Positions 35,437 to 44,741 of a DNA stretch of 64,000 bases are shown here, one piece after another. The notes beneath the pieces were generated by a model. The model was not told the origin of the DNA, did no database searches, and was given only the letters and a program-made list of their open reading frames with translations. A program made the translations under genes and the position numbers. Within the stretch, counting starts at the first letter, position 1, and the number at the start of each line of letters is the position of its first letter. The DNA lies in the NCBI GenBank assembly GCA_005223185.1, contig NJBN01000005.1, positions 1 to 64,000 of the forward strand, read 5' to 3'. The stretch comes from a candidate division LCP-89 bacterium B3_LCP. GTDB lineage: Bacteria > Electryoneota > B3-LCP.

Positions 35437-35678
35437 TCTTCCATTATTTCTATCTTATAGCTTTCCACGTTGATATTAGCAAGCAAGCGCTTGCACATCT
35501 CCTCTAAGCGCTGGCGCGGGTCCTGATCGTCAACAGAATCGATCTTAAGGATGATATATCTTCCCACGCGAACGTCAGTTACTTCGTTATATCCCAGGTC
35601 GCGAAGGGCGTTACCTACCGCTTTGCCCTGAGGATCTAAGATATCCTGCTTGGGCGTGATGTACACATTAGCTGTCAT
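35433..35678 (-). CDS. purS: Phosphoribosylformylglycinamidine synthase subunit PurS
   Basis: The 81-residue protein bridges PurL and PurQ and helps pass ammonia between them. The family pattern DPQGKAVGNALRDLGY and VGRYIILKID is clear, and the stop overlaps the purQ start (ATGA). Confidence 0.95.
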   Translation of the reverse strand: MTANVYITPKQDILDPQGKAVGNALRDLGYNEVTDVRVGRYIILKIDSVDDQDPRQRLEEMCKRLLANINVESYKIEIMED

Positions 35679-35716
35679 CGATGACAGAACCTCATATTTA
35701 TAGGGAGATATTAAAT

Positions 35717-36460
35717 TCAGATAAACTTTTCATCTTCCAACACTTCCTCGATTTCATCTGCGGGCATACCCAGCCGTAACACAGTGATAATCAATCCTTT
35801 CAGCAGATACATCATAATCAGAGGAAAGAACATCAGGGAGGGATTAATCAGCAGCAGGGCAAATCCTGTAACTATCAGAGCCAGGTTCACCTTGTTCTTT
35901 TTCGTATCTCGCAGTGAAAATCGAGGCATAGCATCGTAGGGAAGATGGCTGACCATCAAAATGGATAATGCCATTGTCATGGGAATGAGTAGGATTTCCA
36001 GGTGGAGATCGCCCCAAATCGAGTAATTGAACACTATAAAAGTTGCTGTAGTGACAGCTTGCATAGGGATAGGAAGCCCCAAGTACCCCCTCTTTTCGCC
36101 AGTGGTGGCGCTCACGTTGAAGCGCGCTAACCTGATAACACCGAAGAGAAGGGGTAATGCAGCCAGTAGAACGCCAGCAAAGCCGAATTTCTGAAATGAG
36201 ATAGTATAAAGGAGCACCGAAGGCGCCACTCCAAAAGACACAATATCGACGAGGCTGTCCAGTTCGATGCCCATTTCAGAAGAACTCCGGGTAAAGCGGG
36301 CGATCTTGCCATCCAAACCATCGCAAATGGCGGCAATCACAATTAGCCAACATGCCATGAAAATACTGCCTTCAATCGCCTGCACAATAGCCCAGAAGCC
36401 CAAGAACAGACTTAAGCCTGTCAGCAGTTGTGCTGCCCACGCCAATTCATTCCTTTTCAT
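35717..36460 (-). CDS. pssA: CDP-diacylglycerol-serine O-phosphatidyltransferase
   Basis: This membrane enzyme makes phosphatidylserine. The CDP-alcohol phosphotransferase signature is visible as DGLDGKIAR, then GIELDSLVD, followed by SFGVAPS typical of PssA. The 247-residue protein has about eight hydrophobic helices. AGGAG sits just before the ATG and the gene overlaps psd by 14 bases, so the two consecutive phosphatidylethanolamine steps are co-expressed. Confidence 0.93.
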   Translation of the reverse strand: MKRNELAWAAQLLTGLSLFLGFWAIVQAIEGSIFMACWLIVIAAICDGLDGKIARFTRSSSEMGIELDSLVDIVSFGVAPSVLLYTISFQKFGFAGVLLAALPLLFGVIRLARFNVSATTGEKRGYLGLPIPMQAVTTATFIVFNYSIWGDLHLEILLIPMTMALSILMVSHLPYDAMPRFSLRDTKKNKVNLALIVTGFALLLINPSLMFFPLIMMYLLKGLIITVLRLGMPADEIEEVLEDEKFI

Positions 36461-37103
36461 GCAAGACTCCTATTACAGTTTCGCCAGCAGTAACTCTTTG
36501 ACCGTGTCCGATCTTTAGATCGAATCCTCCGGGAATGTAAAGATCCAGCCGGGAACCGAAGCGGATCATCCCGAAGCGTTCACCGGTTGACACCTTTTGA
36601 CCTTTAGAAAGGTGGCAGACAATCCGCCTGGCGAACCAACCGGCGATCTGGACGCAGCCAATCTTCCTTCCCCCTGTATCTATCTCTATGTACTGTTGTT
36701 CATTCAGATCACTTGCCTTATCGTGGAAAGCAGTCAGAAATTTCCCTCGATTATAGCGAAGATCTGATATTGCACCCCCAATGGGGATATAATTTACGTG
36801 CACATTGAAGGGCGACATGAAGATGGAAATTTTTAGATGATCCTCATTAAAGTAGTCACCCGACTCATGCTGTGAAATCTCAATGATCTTACCGTCCGCG
36901 GGAGCTACGAGCGCACCCGGCAGATCAGGGGCTACGCGGATTGGATCCCTAAAAAACCAAGCAGCAAACAAAAGGAGAATAAAGCTCAAAGGAACGATCC
37001 ACACAGCAGTTTTGCCGCCCCACAACAAAGCCAGCACTGCACATATTACAGCAAAACCGGCTGCTGCAATGAGTATAGGAATCCCTTCAGGCGCCAGCCG
37101 CAT
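36447..37103 (-). CDS. psd: Phosphatidylserine decarboxylase (short form)
   Basis: Psd makes phosphatidylethanolamine. The 218-residue protein is the short archaeal-type form with two N-terminal helices, APADGKI, FMSPFNVHVNYIP, and the self-cleavage site IRFGSR, where the Ser becomes the pyruvoyl group. The ATG at 37103 shares a base with the purC stop (TGATG); a TTG one codon earlier is less likely. Confidence 0.94.
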   Translation of the reverse strand: MRLAPEGIPILIAAAGFAVICAVLALLWGGKTAVWIVPLSFILLLFAAWFFRDPIRVAPDLPGALVAPADGKIIEISQHESGDYFNEDHLKISIFMSPFNVHVNYIPIGGAISDLRYNRGKFLTAFHDKASDLNEQQYIEIDTGGRKIGCVQIAGWFARRIVCHLSKGQKVSTGERFGMIRFGSRLDLYIPGGFDLKIGHGQRVTAGETVIGVLHEKE

Positions 37104-37825
37104 CAATCACCCATTAGACGATCACGCAGTTCTCGATAGGCTTTATCCACACCACCCATGTCATGGCGGAAACGATCTTTATCCAGCTTTTTATGGGTCT
37201 TCTTATCCCAGATTCTGCAGGTATCCGGACTAATTTCGTCAGCTAAGTATATGTCCTTAATGCGTTTGCCGAATTCCAGCTTGAAATCCACTAAGACGAG
37301 ATTACGGCGGTCAAAGAATGATTTCAAGATAGCATTAACCTTAGAAGCTATGCGATTGATCGCTTTCATCTCATCGGGCGTCGCGTGACCAAAGGCGTAA
37401 GCATGATATTCATTGATCATGGGATCGTGAAGCTCATCGTCTTTCAGATAATATTCTAAGATGGGGTATTCCATCACCTTTCCTTCAGGGATATTGTACC
37501 TGGCGCAAAGGCTTCCCGCGGCAACGTTGCGAAGCACGATCTCTATCGGTATGATTTCAAGCTTCCTGATTAACATTTCATTAGCAGACAGTTTCTCAAA
37601 ATAGTGAGTGGGGATATGATAATTTTCAAGGTATTCAAATAGATACGCGGAGATGGCATTATTGATCTCACCTTTTTTGCTGATAGTGCCTTTCTTAGCG
37701 CCATCGAATGCCGTGGCATCGTCTTTGAATTCCTGGATGAGTTTATCTTCTTCACTGGTCAGATAAACTTTCTTCGCTTTTCCTTCGTAAAGTAATTCTT
37801 TTTTCTGCAATGTTTTACTCCTCAT
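37103..37825 (-). CDS. purC: SAICAR synthetase
   Basis: PurC joins aspartate to CAIR in purine synthesis using ATP. The 240-residue protein has the family blocks LYEGKAKKVY, DDATAFD, VLRNVAAGS and LVDFKLEFG, and DEISPDTCR. It overlaps psd downstream and follows purB by 27 bases, so phospholipid genes are inserted among purine genes here. Confidence 0.97.
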   Translation of the reverse strand: MRSKTLQKKELLYEGKAKKVYLTSEEDKLIQEFKDDATAFDGAKKGTISKKGEINNAISAYLFEYLENYHIPTHYFEKLSANEMLIRKLEIIPIEIVLRNVAAGSLCARYNIPEGKVMEYPILEYYLKDDELHDPMINEYHAYAFGHATPDEMKAINRIASKVNAILKSFFDRRNLVLVDFKLEFGKRIKDIYLADEISPDTCRIWDKKTHKKLDKDRFRHDMGGVDKAYRELRDRLMGD

Positions 37826-37852
37826 GTCACCATTATTCGGCTAATTACTTTG

Positions 37853-39148
37853 TTATGAAAGCCCCAAACGGGCGAAAATTTCATTGATACGCTTTAAAGA
37901 TTTTTCAAGGTCGAAACAGGCGGAAATTTCCTCATCAGACAGGTGTGCGCTAACTTCCTCATCAGCTACCAGGAGATCTCTGAACTCAGAATCGCTTTCC
38001 TGGGATTTCAGGGCGTTTTTCTGAATTATCTGGTAGGCTTCATCACGCGAAACGCCTTTATCAGTCAGCGCCAACAACACCGACTGTGAATGAATCGATC
38101 CCAGAGTTGAGCCCAAATTAGCCGCCATCACTTCCGGTCTAATGTCCAAATTCTGAAGCACTTGATCAGCAGTCTTAAGCATGTAATGCAGCGTGTGGGC
38201 GCTATCTGGAAGCATAACCCTCTCAGCGGAAGAATGAGAGATATCGCGTTCATGCCAGAGGCTGACGTTCTCCAGGGCGCAGACTGCATGTCCCCGCAGT
38301 AACCTCGCCATCCCGCATATCCGTTCACAAAGTATGGGATTACGCTTGTGCGGCATAGCGGATGAACCTTTCTGCTTTTGGGCGAATCCTTCCAGGACTT
38401 CACCTACTTCCGTCCTGTGCAGATGCCTGATCTCAGTAGCCAAAGATTCGAGAGTAGCGCCGATACCTGCCAAAACAGACACCCAATGAGCGTGACGATC
38501 GCGGGAAACTATTTGAGATGCCGCAGGTTCCGGTTTCAGACCTAACATTCTGCAAACGTCTTCCTCTATCCTGGGTTCGATGTGAACAAAAGTGCCGACA
38601 ACGCCCGATATTTTTCCATATAGAACCTGATCATAGGCACTCTTCAGGCGGTTTTCCTGCCTTAGAATTTCACTGTAAACCCGAGCCATTTTCAGTCCGA
38701 AGGTAATCGGTTCAGCATGAACACCGTGCGTGCGACCGATCATAGCCGTAAGTTTATACTGAAGGGCTAATGCAGCCAAGGTTTCCCGCAGATTGTGGAG
38801 GTCTTCCAATAGAAGCGCTCCGGCTTTCTTAAGCTGTAAAGCAAGGGCAGTGTCCAACACGTCCGAAGAGGTCATTCCTCTGTGAATATGCTGGGCTTCT
38901 GGACCAACTGCTTCGGCAACGGACGTTAGAAAAGCGATCATATCGTGGTGTACTTCAGCTTCGATCTCTTCGATGCGGGCAATATCGAAGCTGGCTTTCT
39001 GGATTATCACATCCACTGTTTCACGAGGAATCAGACCGAATTTAGCCATAGATTTGCAGACTGCCAATTCGACCTCAAGCCAGGCTTCATACTTAGCCTG
39101 ATCCGTCCAGATTGCGGACATATCTGGTAAACTATACCTTGCAATCAC
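37853..39148 (-). CDS. purB: Adenylosuccinate lyase
   Basis: PurB removes fumarate from SAICAR and adenylosuccinate. The start is placed at a GTG (39148) with AAGGA just upstream; this gives the normal N-terminus (IARYSLPDMSAIW) and 431 residues, whereas the longer frame adds unrelated residues. Signature GSSAMPHKRNP and the HRGMTSSDVLDT block are present, as is the catalytic GRTHGVHAEP. Confidence 0.96.
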   Translation of the reverse strand: MIARYSLPDMSAIWTDQAKYEAWLEVELAVCKSMAKFGLIPRETVDVIIQKASFDIARIEEIEAEVHHDMIAFLTSVAEAVGPEAQHIHRGMTSSDVLDTALALQLKKAGALLLEDLHNLRETLAALALQYKLTAMIGRTHGVHAEPITFGLKMARVYSEILRQENRLKSAYDQVLYGKISGVVGTFVHIEPRIEEDVCRMLGLKPEPAASQIVSRDRHAHWVSVLAGIGATLESLATEIRHLHRTEVGEVLEGFAQKQKGSSAMPHKRNPILCERICGMARLLRGHAVCALENVSLWHERDISHSSAERVMLPDSAHTLHYMLKTADQVLQNLDIRPEVMAANLGSTLGSIHSQSVLLALTDKGVSRDEAYQIIQKNALKSQESDSEFRDLLVADEEVSAHLSDEEISACFDLEKSLKRINEIFARLGLS

Positions 39149-39200
39149 GTTAATCCTTCCCGCCAAAAGGCGATTTAAGCGTGAATTTTCAAGTAATATA

Positions 39201-40436
39201 TCACCTCGGCATTTCCTCGAGGCGAAGTTCCAAATCCCTGTTCTTTCCATCGCGCTTAATGGTGAAGTTCAACAGGTCGCCGACTTTCAGATCCTCATTT
39301 TCCAGAAACGTACGGACGGCATTGTAATTGGTTACCTTCTGATTATTGATGGCAATGATAATGTCTGCCACCTGAAAACCGGCTTTTTCGCCCGGGCTGT
39401 CAGTTTCCACATCGGTGACGATCACGCCGTCGGTGGAATTCAGTTTCATGGAGAGAGCGATCAGGCGATCCAGGTTCTGAATTGACAAGCCGGTCCAGTA
39501 GTTGCGGTTTACACCGCCTGCCTCTTGTAGCGCTTCAACTATCTCGGTAATTCTATATACAGGTGTAGCAAAGCCTATCCCCAGTGATCCTCCTCCTTCG
39601 GTGAAGATCATGGTTGCCATACCGATTACTTCTCCTTCAGCGTTGACTAAAGGTCCACCGGAATTCCCCCGGTTGATGGAGGCATCCGTTTGAATCATGT
39701 TTTTGTATATTCGCCCTTCGGAGGTGCGGTTAAAATCACGATCGGTGGCAGAGACGACTCCGACAGTGGCAGTCGGTTGATCGTTGTTGGTGAAAAGACC
39801 GAAAGGATTCCCCAGGGCAATCACCCATTCGCCTATGATAATTTCATCGGATTGGCTCAGCTTTGCGTAGGGAAGATTATCAGCATGAATCTGAAGAAGG
39901 GCGATATCGCTGTAGTAATCCGCACCGACAATCTGCGCATGGTACTGTTCACCACCTTCCATAGTCACTAATATTTCGGTGGCATTATGGACGACGTGCT
40001 CGTTGGTTATCACCAGTCCATCAGGACTAATGATGAAGCCTGAACCCAAATTTTCCACTTTCTTCTGGTAATTCCTGCCACGGAAGAACTGACCCCAGAA
40101 GGGATCGTTCCAGAAGGGATTGGGACTGCGGTATTCCCGTACTTGCGTAACATTGATACCGACAACTGCAGGGGCTACCTCTTTTATAGCTCTGGTGATG
40201 GCGTTATTACGGCTTTCCGTTACTGTTTCTGCAAAATATTGGCTTGACGATTGTATCGGAGCTGTCCCCTGTGTTTGCGCGGGATTTTCCTGTGCTGAAA
40301 TACCCTCAACAGAAATGCCAGCCGTCAGTTGAGAACGAAAATATTCTCTGAAGCCTAAAATGACAACTGCGCCAATTAGAAAACCGATTGTGATGTCTCG
40401 CCAGAGTTTCACTTCAAATCTTTGACTTTTTTCCAA
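39201..40436 (-). CDS. HtrA/Deg-family serine protease, membrane-anchored, one PDZ
   Basis: The 411-residue periplasmic protease has an N-terminal membrane anchor (~15-28), a trypsin-like domain with His in ITNEHVV, Asp in SDIALLQ and Ser in GNSGGPLV, and a single C-terminal PDZ domain (~320-405, [16 protein letters not shown]). One PDZ and an anchor resemble DegS/HhoB rather than DegP. It would degrade or sense misfolded envelope proteins. Its start overlaps the talC end by 28 bases. Confidence 0.94.
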   Translation of the reverse strand: MEKSQRFEVKLWRDITIGFLIGAVVILGFREYFRSQLTAGISVEGISAQENPAQTQGTAPIQSSSQYFAETVTESRNNAITRAIKEVAPAVVGINVTQVREYRSPNPFWNDPFWGQFFRGRNYQKKVENLGSGFIISPDGLVITNEHVVHNATEILVTMEGGEQYHAQIVGADYYSDIALLQIHADNLPYAKLSQSDEIIIGEWVIALGNPFGLFTNNDQPTATVGVVSATDRDFNRTSEGRIYKNMIQTDASINRGNSGGPLVNAEGEVIGMATMIFTEGGGSLGIGFATPVYRITEIVEALQEAGGVNRNYWTGLSIQNLDRLIALSMKLNSTDGVIVTDVETDSPGEKAGFQVADIIIAINNQKVTNYNAVRTFLENEDLKVGDLLNFTIKRDGKNRDLELRLEEMPR

Positions 40437-41059
40437 TCTTTTAAGAAACTATCTATACCCTTATCTGTGAGAGGATGTTTGACCAGTTTCTCAATGACTT
40501 TAAAGGGCATGGTCACCACGTCCGCTCCCATCATGGCTGCTTCTACAACATGCAGGGGATGGCGCACCGAAGCGACCAGAACTTCGCTGGTGTAGCCATA
40601 ATTCTCATATATAGTAACGATTTGATCGATTAGATCCATACCGGAAGTGCTTATGTCGTCCAGACGACCGACGAAGGGGCTGACGAAAGTGGCTCCGGCT
40701 TTGGCAGCTAAAAGCGCCTGCGAAGGACTGAAAACCAGCGTCATGTTGGTCATTATGTCAGCATCTGTCAGTGTGCGGCACGCTTTTAAGCCTTCCAGGG
40801 TCATGGGGAGTTTTATGGTTATGTTCTTGTGGATCTGAGCTAACTTCTTAGCCTCCTTCACCATACCATCGTATTCTAACGAAATCACTTCTGCAGAAAT
40901 GGGACCATCGACAATACCGCATATTTCCTTGATCAGATCTTCAAATTTGCGGTTCTCTCTAGCGACCAAAGTGGGGTTGGTGGTTACGCCATCCAGGACG
41001 CCGATGCTGGCAGCTTGCTTAATTTCATCTACGTTGGCAGTATCAATAAAGAACTTCAT
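40409..41059 (-). CDS. Transaldolase-like / fructose-6-phosphate aldolase
   Basis: The 216-residue protein is the short (TalC/FSA) transaldolase type: [21 protein letters not shown], Schiff-base Lys in ITIKLPMT, and [11 protein letters not shown]. It transfers a dihydroxyacetone unit or cleaves fructose 6-phosphate; sequence alone does not decide between the two. Confidence 0.94.
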   Translation of the reverse strand: MKFFIDTANVDEIKQAASIGVLDGVTTNPTLVARENRKFEDLIKEICGIVDGPISAEVISLEYDGMVKEAKKLAQIHKNITIKLPMTLEGLKACRTLTDADIMTNMTLVFSPSQALLAAKAGATFVSPFVGRLDDISTSGMDLIDQIVTIYENYGYTSEVLVASVRHPLHVVEAAMMGADVVTMPFKVIEKLVKHPLTDKGIDSFLKDWKKVKDLK

Positions 41060-41082
41060 ATTATCTCCGGTTTGGTTGTTTT

Positions 41083-41925
41083 TTAGGGAAAGGGAAAGTT
41101 CTGTATCACATTACAATCTTTATCAAGATAGGGAAAAGTACCGTACCCTACCTTCATCAAGCATAACCCGTGTGCGGGCGCTGTATAAACGTTTAAAATT
41201 TTTCGCTTCGATGCTAAGGCTTCCGAAATTTGATCTGATGAGTACTTTCCACGAGCCACATCGCAAATAGAACCTACAATCTGCCTGACCATATGGCGCA
41301 GGAATCTATTCGCCACGATGTGAAACTTCCATTCGTCATCAAGACACAGCCACTCAGCGGCATGAACACAACAACGGTGATCATCAATAGCAGGGTCAGC
41401 TTTGGAAAAAGCGGTGAAGTCGTGTTCGCCGATGAACAGATCAGCAGCTTGCTTAAGCAGTTCGTCATCCAGTTGGAAATCCGGCGTCCAGCGGTACTGG
41501 CGTCCGAGGGGGCTGTATTTACGGCTAAGTCTGTATCTGTACCAGCGCCATCTGGCGCTGAATCGAGCGTGAAAATCAGGTGAAACGGGTTCTATTTCAG
41601 TTATCCTGACATCCGGAGGCAGATTAGCATTAACAGCCTTCAGAATCACCTCTTGGGTATATTTATGCGGCGAATCGAAGTGCGCCACCATACCGGATGC
41701 ATGTACTCCAGTATCAGTTCTGCCACTGCCGTAAACCTGTATCCTCCCTCCGTACAGACGCGCTAAAGCATCTTCCAATTGCCCCTGAACTGTCCGCTGT
41801 TCCGGCTGAATCTGCCAGCCAAAGAAATCGCTGCCATCATATTCAAGGGTGATTCTGTATCGCTTACTATTAGAATCGTTTACGCTGGTTTCTTCTTCAG
41901 GACTAAAATTGGATTTATCAGACAT
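41083..41925 (-). CDS. truA: tRNA pseudouridine(38-40) synthase
   Basis: TruA isomerises uridines 38-40 in the anticodon arm. The catalytic Asp is in [13 protein letters not shown], preceded by [12 protein letters not shown]. The start is ATG 41925, which shares a base with the ecfT stop (TGATG); the longer frame would overlap ecfT by 36 codons. The product is 280 residues. The order ecfT-truA is a common bacterial pairing. Confidence 0.95.
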   Translation of the reverse strand: MSDKSNFSPEEETSVNDSNSKRYRITLEYDGSDFFGWQIQPEQRTVQGQLEDALARLYGGRIQVYGSGRTDTGVHASGMVAHFDSPHKYTQEVILKAVNANLPPDVRITEIEPVSPDFHARFSARWRWYRYRLSRKYSPLGRQYRWTPDFQLDDELLKQAADLFIGEHDFTAFSKADPAIDDHRCCVHAAEWLCLDDEWKFHIVANRFLRHMVRQIVGSICDVARGKYSSDQISEALASKRKILNVYTAPAHGLCLMKVGYGTFPYLDKDCNVIQNFPFP

Positions 41926-42725
41926 CAACCATAAAGAATGAATAATACAGCAGTTATGGTAACAACGGAAATCGCCGTGAAATCGTGGAGCGCAGGATTT
42001 CGGGTCAACATTTGGGTGCGTTTTCCACCGCAACGGTAAGCCCTGGCTTCCAGCGCCAGCGCCAAATCGTCTGCTTTCTTTAGAGCGCCGGCAAACAGCG
42101 GAAAAACCATGGGCAGCATGTTGCGAATGACCGCTATCCTGGACCCTTCCAATTCAACGCCTCTGGCAGCCTGTGCCTTGCTGATTTCTTTAGCTTCCTG
42201 CATTAATATGGGCACAAAACGCAACGCTATAGAAACCACCAGGGCGCCTTCGCTGACGGGTAATCCGAAGAACTTCAAGGGACGGAATATCTTCTCCAGA
42301 CCATCGGTCAATTCCTGCGGAGTAGCTACCGCCATGAGAATGGTAGATACCAATACCAGAACGGCAATGCGCACCGTGAATAGAATCCCGGCAGTTATCC
42401 CTTCAGTAGTAACCGCCAACCCAATCAAGGGAATGCGCAGGATTTCGTGTCCGCTGTGAAAGAACAGGTGGATCAAAAATGTTATCAGATACAGCCATTT
42501 GAAAGCTGTAACATATCTCCAGAACAGGTGCAGCGGGATTTTTGCTGCGGGAAATAATAGGATCGATAGAAAGAGAAACAGGACTATAGCGACAACGTTA
42601 CCGATAAAAAACACTGTCAGCATCAACATCAAAGAGCAGACAATCTTGGTGCGGGAATCCAGTCTGTGAAGTGCCGAATCCCCGGGAAAATACCGACCTA
42701 ATGTCAGATCCTGGAGAAAGCGCAA
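41925..42725 (-). CDS. ecfT: Energy-coupling factor transporter transmembrane protein EcfT
   Basis: EcfT links ECF ATPases to vitamin- or metal-binding S components. The 266-residue protein has about five to six helices, the LHRLDSRTKI block, and both coupling-helix motifs (AQAARG and ALEARAYR). The start is a TTG with AGGT nine bases upstream. No EcfA ATPase genes are adjacent, unlike the usual ecfA1-ecfA2-ecfT order, so the ATPases must be elsewhere if it works. Confidence 0.92.
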   Translation of the reverse strand: MRFLQDLTLGRYFPGDSALHRLDSRTKIVCSLMLMLTVFFIGNVVAIVLFLFLSILLFPAAKIPLHLFWRYVTAFKWLYLITFLIHLFFHSGHEILRIPLIGLAVTTEGITAGILFTVRIAVLVLVSTILMAVATPQELTDGLEKIFRPLKFFGLPVSEGALVVSIALRFVPILMQEAKEISKAQAARGVELEGSRIAVIRNMLPMVFPLFAGALKKADDLALALEARAYRCGGKRTQMLTRNPALHDFTAISVVTITAVLFILYG

Positions 42726-42793
42726 TTTGTATAACCTGTAAATTTAAACAAAAACAGAGTCAAAGTCAATCAGAATTTGAACGGATACCACAG

Positions 42794-43315
42794 TTAGCAC
42801 CGATCTTTTTTGTCGCTTTTTTTGCTGAATGCACGTTGCAGCCAGTTATCGTCATCTTCTGACCATCCCGGTGGTGCGGTTCCCGTTTTTTCAAAATTGA
42901 GAGATGCGCTAATTATACCTTTGGGGCGTTTGTTCAGCCAATTCCAGAACTCTTCGGAAGTGATCCATTCGACACCGCAGGTTTTGGCATAATTCCCTAT
43001 ATCCTTACGATCAGAAGACACCACAACCAAATTTTTGTTATTCTGATTCTTACTGATTTCGCCGCGAATGAAGGCATCTGCGGAAGGTTTTGCGTAATTG
43101 ACCCGGATGCCTGGATAATTTGATCTGCCGTTAATATGGCAGGAGGTATCGAAGATGAGATGGAGTCCAATATTCCTATCCGCAGAGAGGCCGACCAGTT
43201 TCCTGATCAGCCTCTCCCGTTGTTCTTCGAAGTTATCTGAATCATTATCGGTCAGAAAGGGTGCTTTGTACAGTAAATTATAGCCATCAATCAGATATTT
43301 CCGGTTGACAGGCAT
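42794..43315 (-). CDS. NYN-domain (YacP/Rae1-like) putative ribonuclease
   Basis: The 173-residue protein has the PIN-like NYN fold: YLIDGYNLLYK, LIFDTSC, VNYAKPSADAFI and VVVSSDRKDIGNYA, placing the acidic residues expected for metal-dependent RNA cleavage. YacP/Rae1 relatives cut mRNA in the ribosome. Its ATG shares one base with the tlpA stop (TAATG). The last ~40 residues are basic and unassigned. Confidence 0.82.
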   Translation of the reverse strand: MPVNRKYLIDGYNLLYKAPFLTDNDSDNFEEQRERLIRKLVGLSADRNIGLHLIFDTSCHINGRSNYPGIRVNYAKPSADAFIRGEISKNQNNKNLVVVSSDRKDIGNYAKTCGVEWITSEEFWNWLNKRPKGIISASLNFEKTGTAPPGWSEDDDNWLQRAFSKKSDKKDRC

Positions 43316-43869
43316 TATTGCCTAAGTAGCGGTTTTGCTGCATTTTCAAACACGGCTTTATCGCGATAACCGACGAAGCGTTCAGTGATATTTCCTTCTC
43401 TGTCGATTATGAAGGTGAAGGGGATACTCCCCTGCATATTAGCAGGTATGAGACGTTGATAATTCCCGTAAGCCTCACCATCGGTGAGCAAGACGGGATA
43501 GTTGATTCCCTGCTCCTCGATGAAAGGTGACACCACACTCCAGCCTTTTTGATCGACAGAAATTCCCACAACCATCAATCCCTTATCGCCATAGGTATTT
43601 TGCAGTTCGATAAAGTGGGGAATCTCATTCCGGCAGGGTGGGCACCAGGTCGCCCAGAAATCTAAGATGACCACTTTGCCTTTTAAATCCGCTAAACTTA
43701 AGTTTTCACCATTTTCATCTTGAAGCTTAAAATCGGGCGCTTTGGTTAGTTTGGCAGCTTGAGCGGTTGCTGTATTTTGTGTTTCCTGATCCTTTTTGTC
43801 AGAAGCGCAGGCTATCAATGCTGCAGTCAGGGCAAATACCAGGATAAAGCCCGTTATTCTCTTAATCAT
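43315..43869 (-). CDS. TlpA/ResA-type thioredoxin lipoprotein
   Basis: The 184-residue protein has a lipoprotein signal (hydrophobic ~6-20, lipobox Cys in ALIACAS) and a periplasmic thioredoxin domain with WATWCPPCRNE and the conserved Pro before QGSIPFTFII. It would reduce disulfides outside the membrane, as in cytochrome c maturation. It belongs to a redox cluster with thioredoxin and DsbD. Confidence 0.93.
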   Translation of the reverse strand: MIKRITGFILVFALTAALIACASDKKDQETQNTATAQAAKLTKAPDFKLQDENGENLSLADLKGKVVILDFWATWCPPCRNEIPHFIELQNTYGDKGLMVVGISVDQKGWSVVSPFIEEQGINYPVLLTDGEAYGNYQRLIPANMQGSIPFTFIIDREGNITERFVGYRDKAVFENAAKPLLRQ

Positions 43870-43878
43870 TATTTTCTC

Positions 43879-44202
43879 CTATATGTGCGTATCTATTTTT
43901 TCTATCAATTTTGCTTTAGGCAGGACCCCTACAATGCGTTCAACAACCTTTCCTTCCTTGAAGAAAAGTACCTGCGGAACGGAGATCACCGCATGTTTCT
44001 GAGCAGATTGTGGGCTTAAGCCAACGTCAACCTCGACGATCTTGGCTTTGTCAGCCATTTCTTCGGCTAATTCAGCCATTATGGGGTGTAGTTTTTTGCA
44101 GGGACCGCACCATTCAGCCCCGAAATCCACAACTACCAGACGATCGCATTCAATCACTTCATTTTCGAACTGATCGTCATTTATTTTGAGGACTTCCGCC
44201 AT
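43879..44202 (-). CDS. trxA: Thioredoxin
   Basis: The 107-residue protein has the canonical active site EWCGPCKKLHP and the cis-Pro in VISVPQVLFF. It is cytoplasmic (no signal) and could supply electrons to the DsbD encoded nearby. A strong AGGAG precedes the ATG. Confidence 0.95.
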   Translation of the reverse strand: MAEVLKINDDQFENEVIECDRLVVVDFGAEWCGPCKKLHPIMAELAEEMADKAKIVEVDVGLSPQSAQKHAVISVPQVLFFKEGKVVERIVGVLPKAKLIEKIDTHI

Positions 44203-44245
44203 TTAATTCTCCTCTTTTGTGATGTTACTATTTATGATAATTCTC

Positions 44246-44710
44246 TCATTCGACAAATATTCTGTCTTCACCGTCAAAAGGCGGGGACATTATTGAAAGC
44301 GCCACTAAGGGTTGAGCGGTTTTATTTTTCACGCTGTGAACCACGCCTCTCTTCATGAGGATGACGTCTCCGGCGTTGATGGCGCGGGTTTCATGACCCA
44401 CAGTCATGACGCCTTTTCCTCTGATGACGTACACAATTTCATCGTGTTTGGCGTGGTAGTGTGCTTTCACCTCTTCGCGCACCTGGATTAGGGTAGCGCT
44501 GCTGGTCGCACTTTGAAGCAGCTTGAGAACTGATATTTCCTGATCATACGGCAGCGGTTGCTGCTGCAGCATATTGAAGACATTTCCTCGGAAAGCCGAC
44601 CTGTTTTCCGGCTGCGGGGGACCTTCCTGCGCAAATGCATCATTATGAAGACTTAGGACGAAAAGACTAACCAGTACTATCAGGATCGGGTTGCTCGATT
44701 TAGCGAACAT
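44246..44710 (-). CDS. Exported cupin-domain protein
   Basis: The ATG at 44710 is chosen because GGAGG lies seven bases upstream; a frame nine codons longer lacks one. The product has a signal peptide (hydrophobic ~8-23, AFAQ) and one cupin barrel with metal-binding pattern HYHAKHDEIVYVI...GKGVMTVG and a second motif ending VHSVKNKT. It probably binds a metal and a small ligand in the periplasm. The reaction is unknown. Confidence 0.82.
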   Translation of the reverse strand: MFAKSSNPILIVLVSLFVLSLHNDAFAQEGPPQPENRSAFRGNVFNMLQQQPLPYDQEISVLKLLQSATSSATLIQVREEVKAHYHAKHDEIVYVIRGKGVMTVGHETRAINAGDVILMKRGVVHSVKNKTAQPLVALSIMSPPFDGEDRIFVE

Positions 44711-44741
44711 TTTCAACCTCCACTTTGTTTTCTTCAACTAT

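Noticed and set aside
39149-39250. N-terminal extension of purB
   Set aside because: The GTG at 39148 has AAGGA upstream and matches the family N-terminus; the extension is not adenylosuccinate lyase-like.
41926-42033. N-terminal extension of truA
   Set aside because: It lies inside ecfT in another frame; ATG 41925 gives the usual one-base stop-start overlap.
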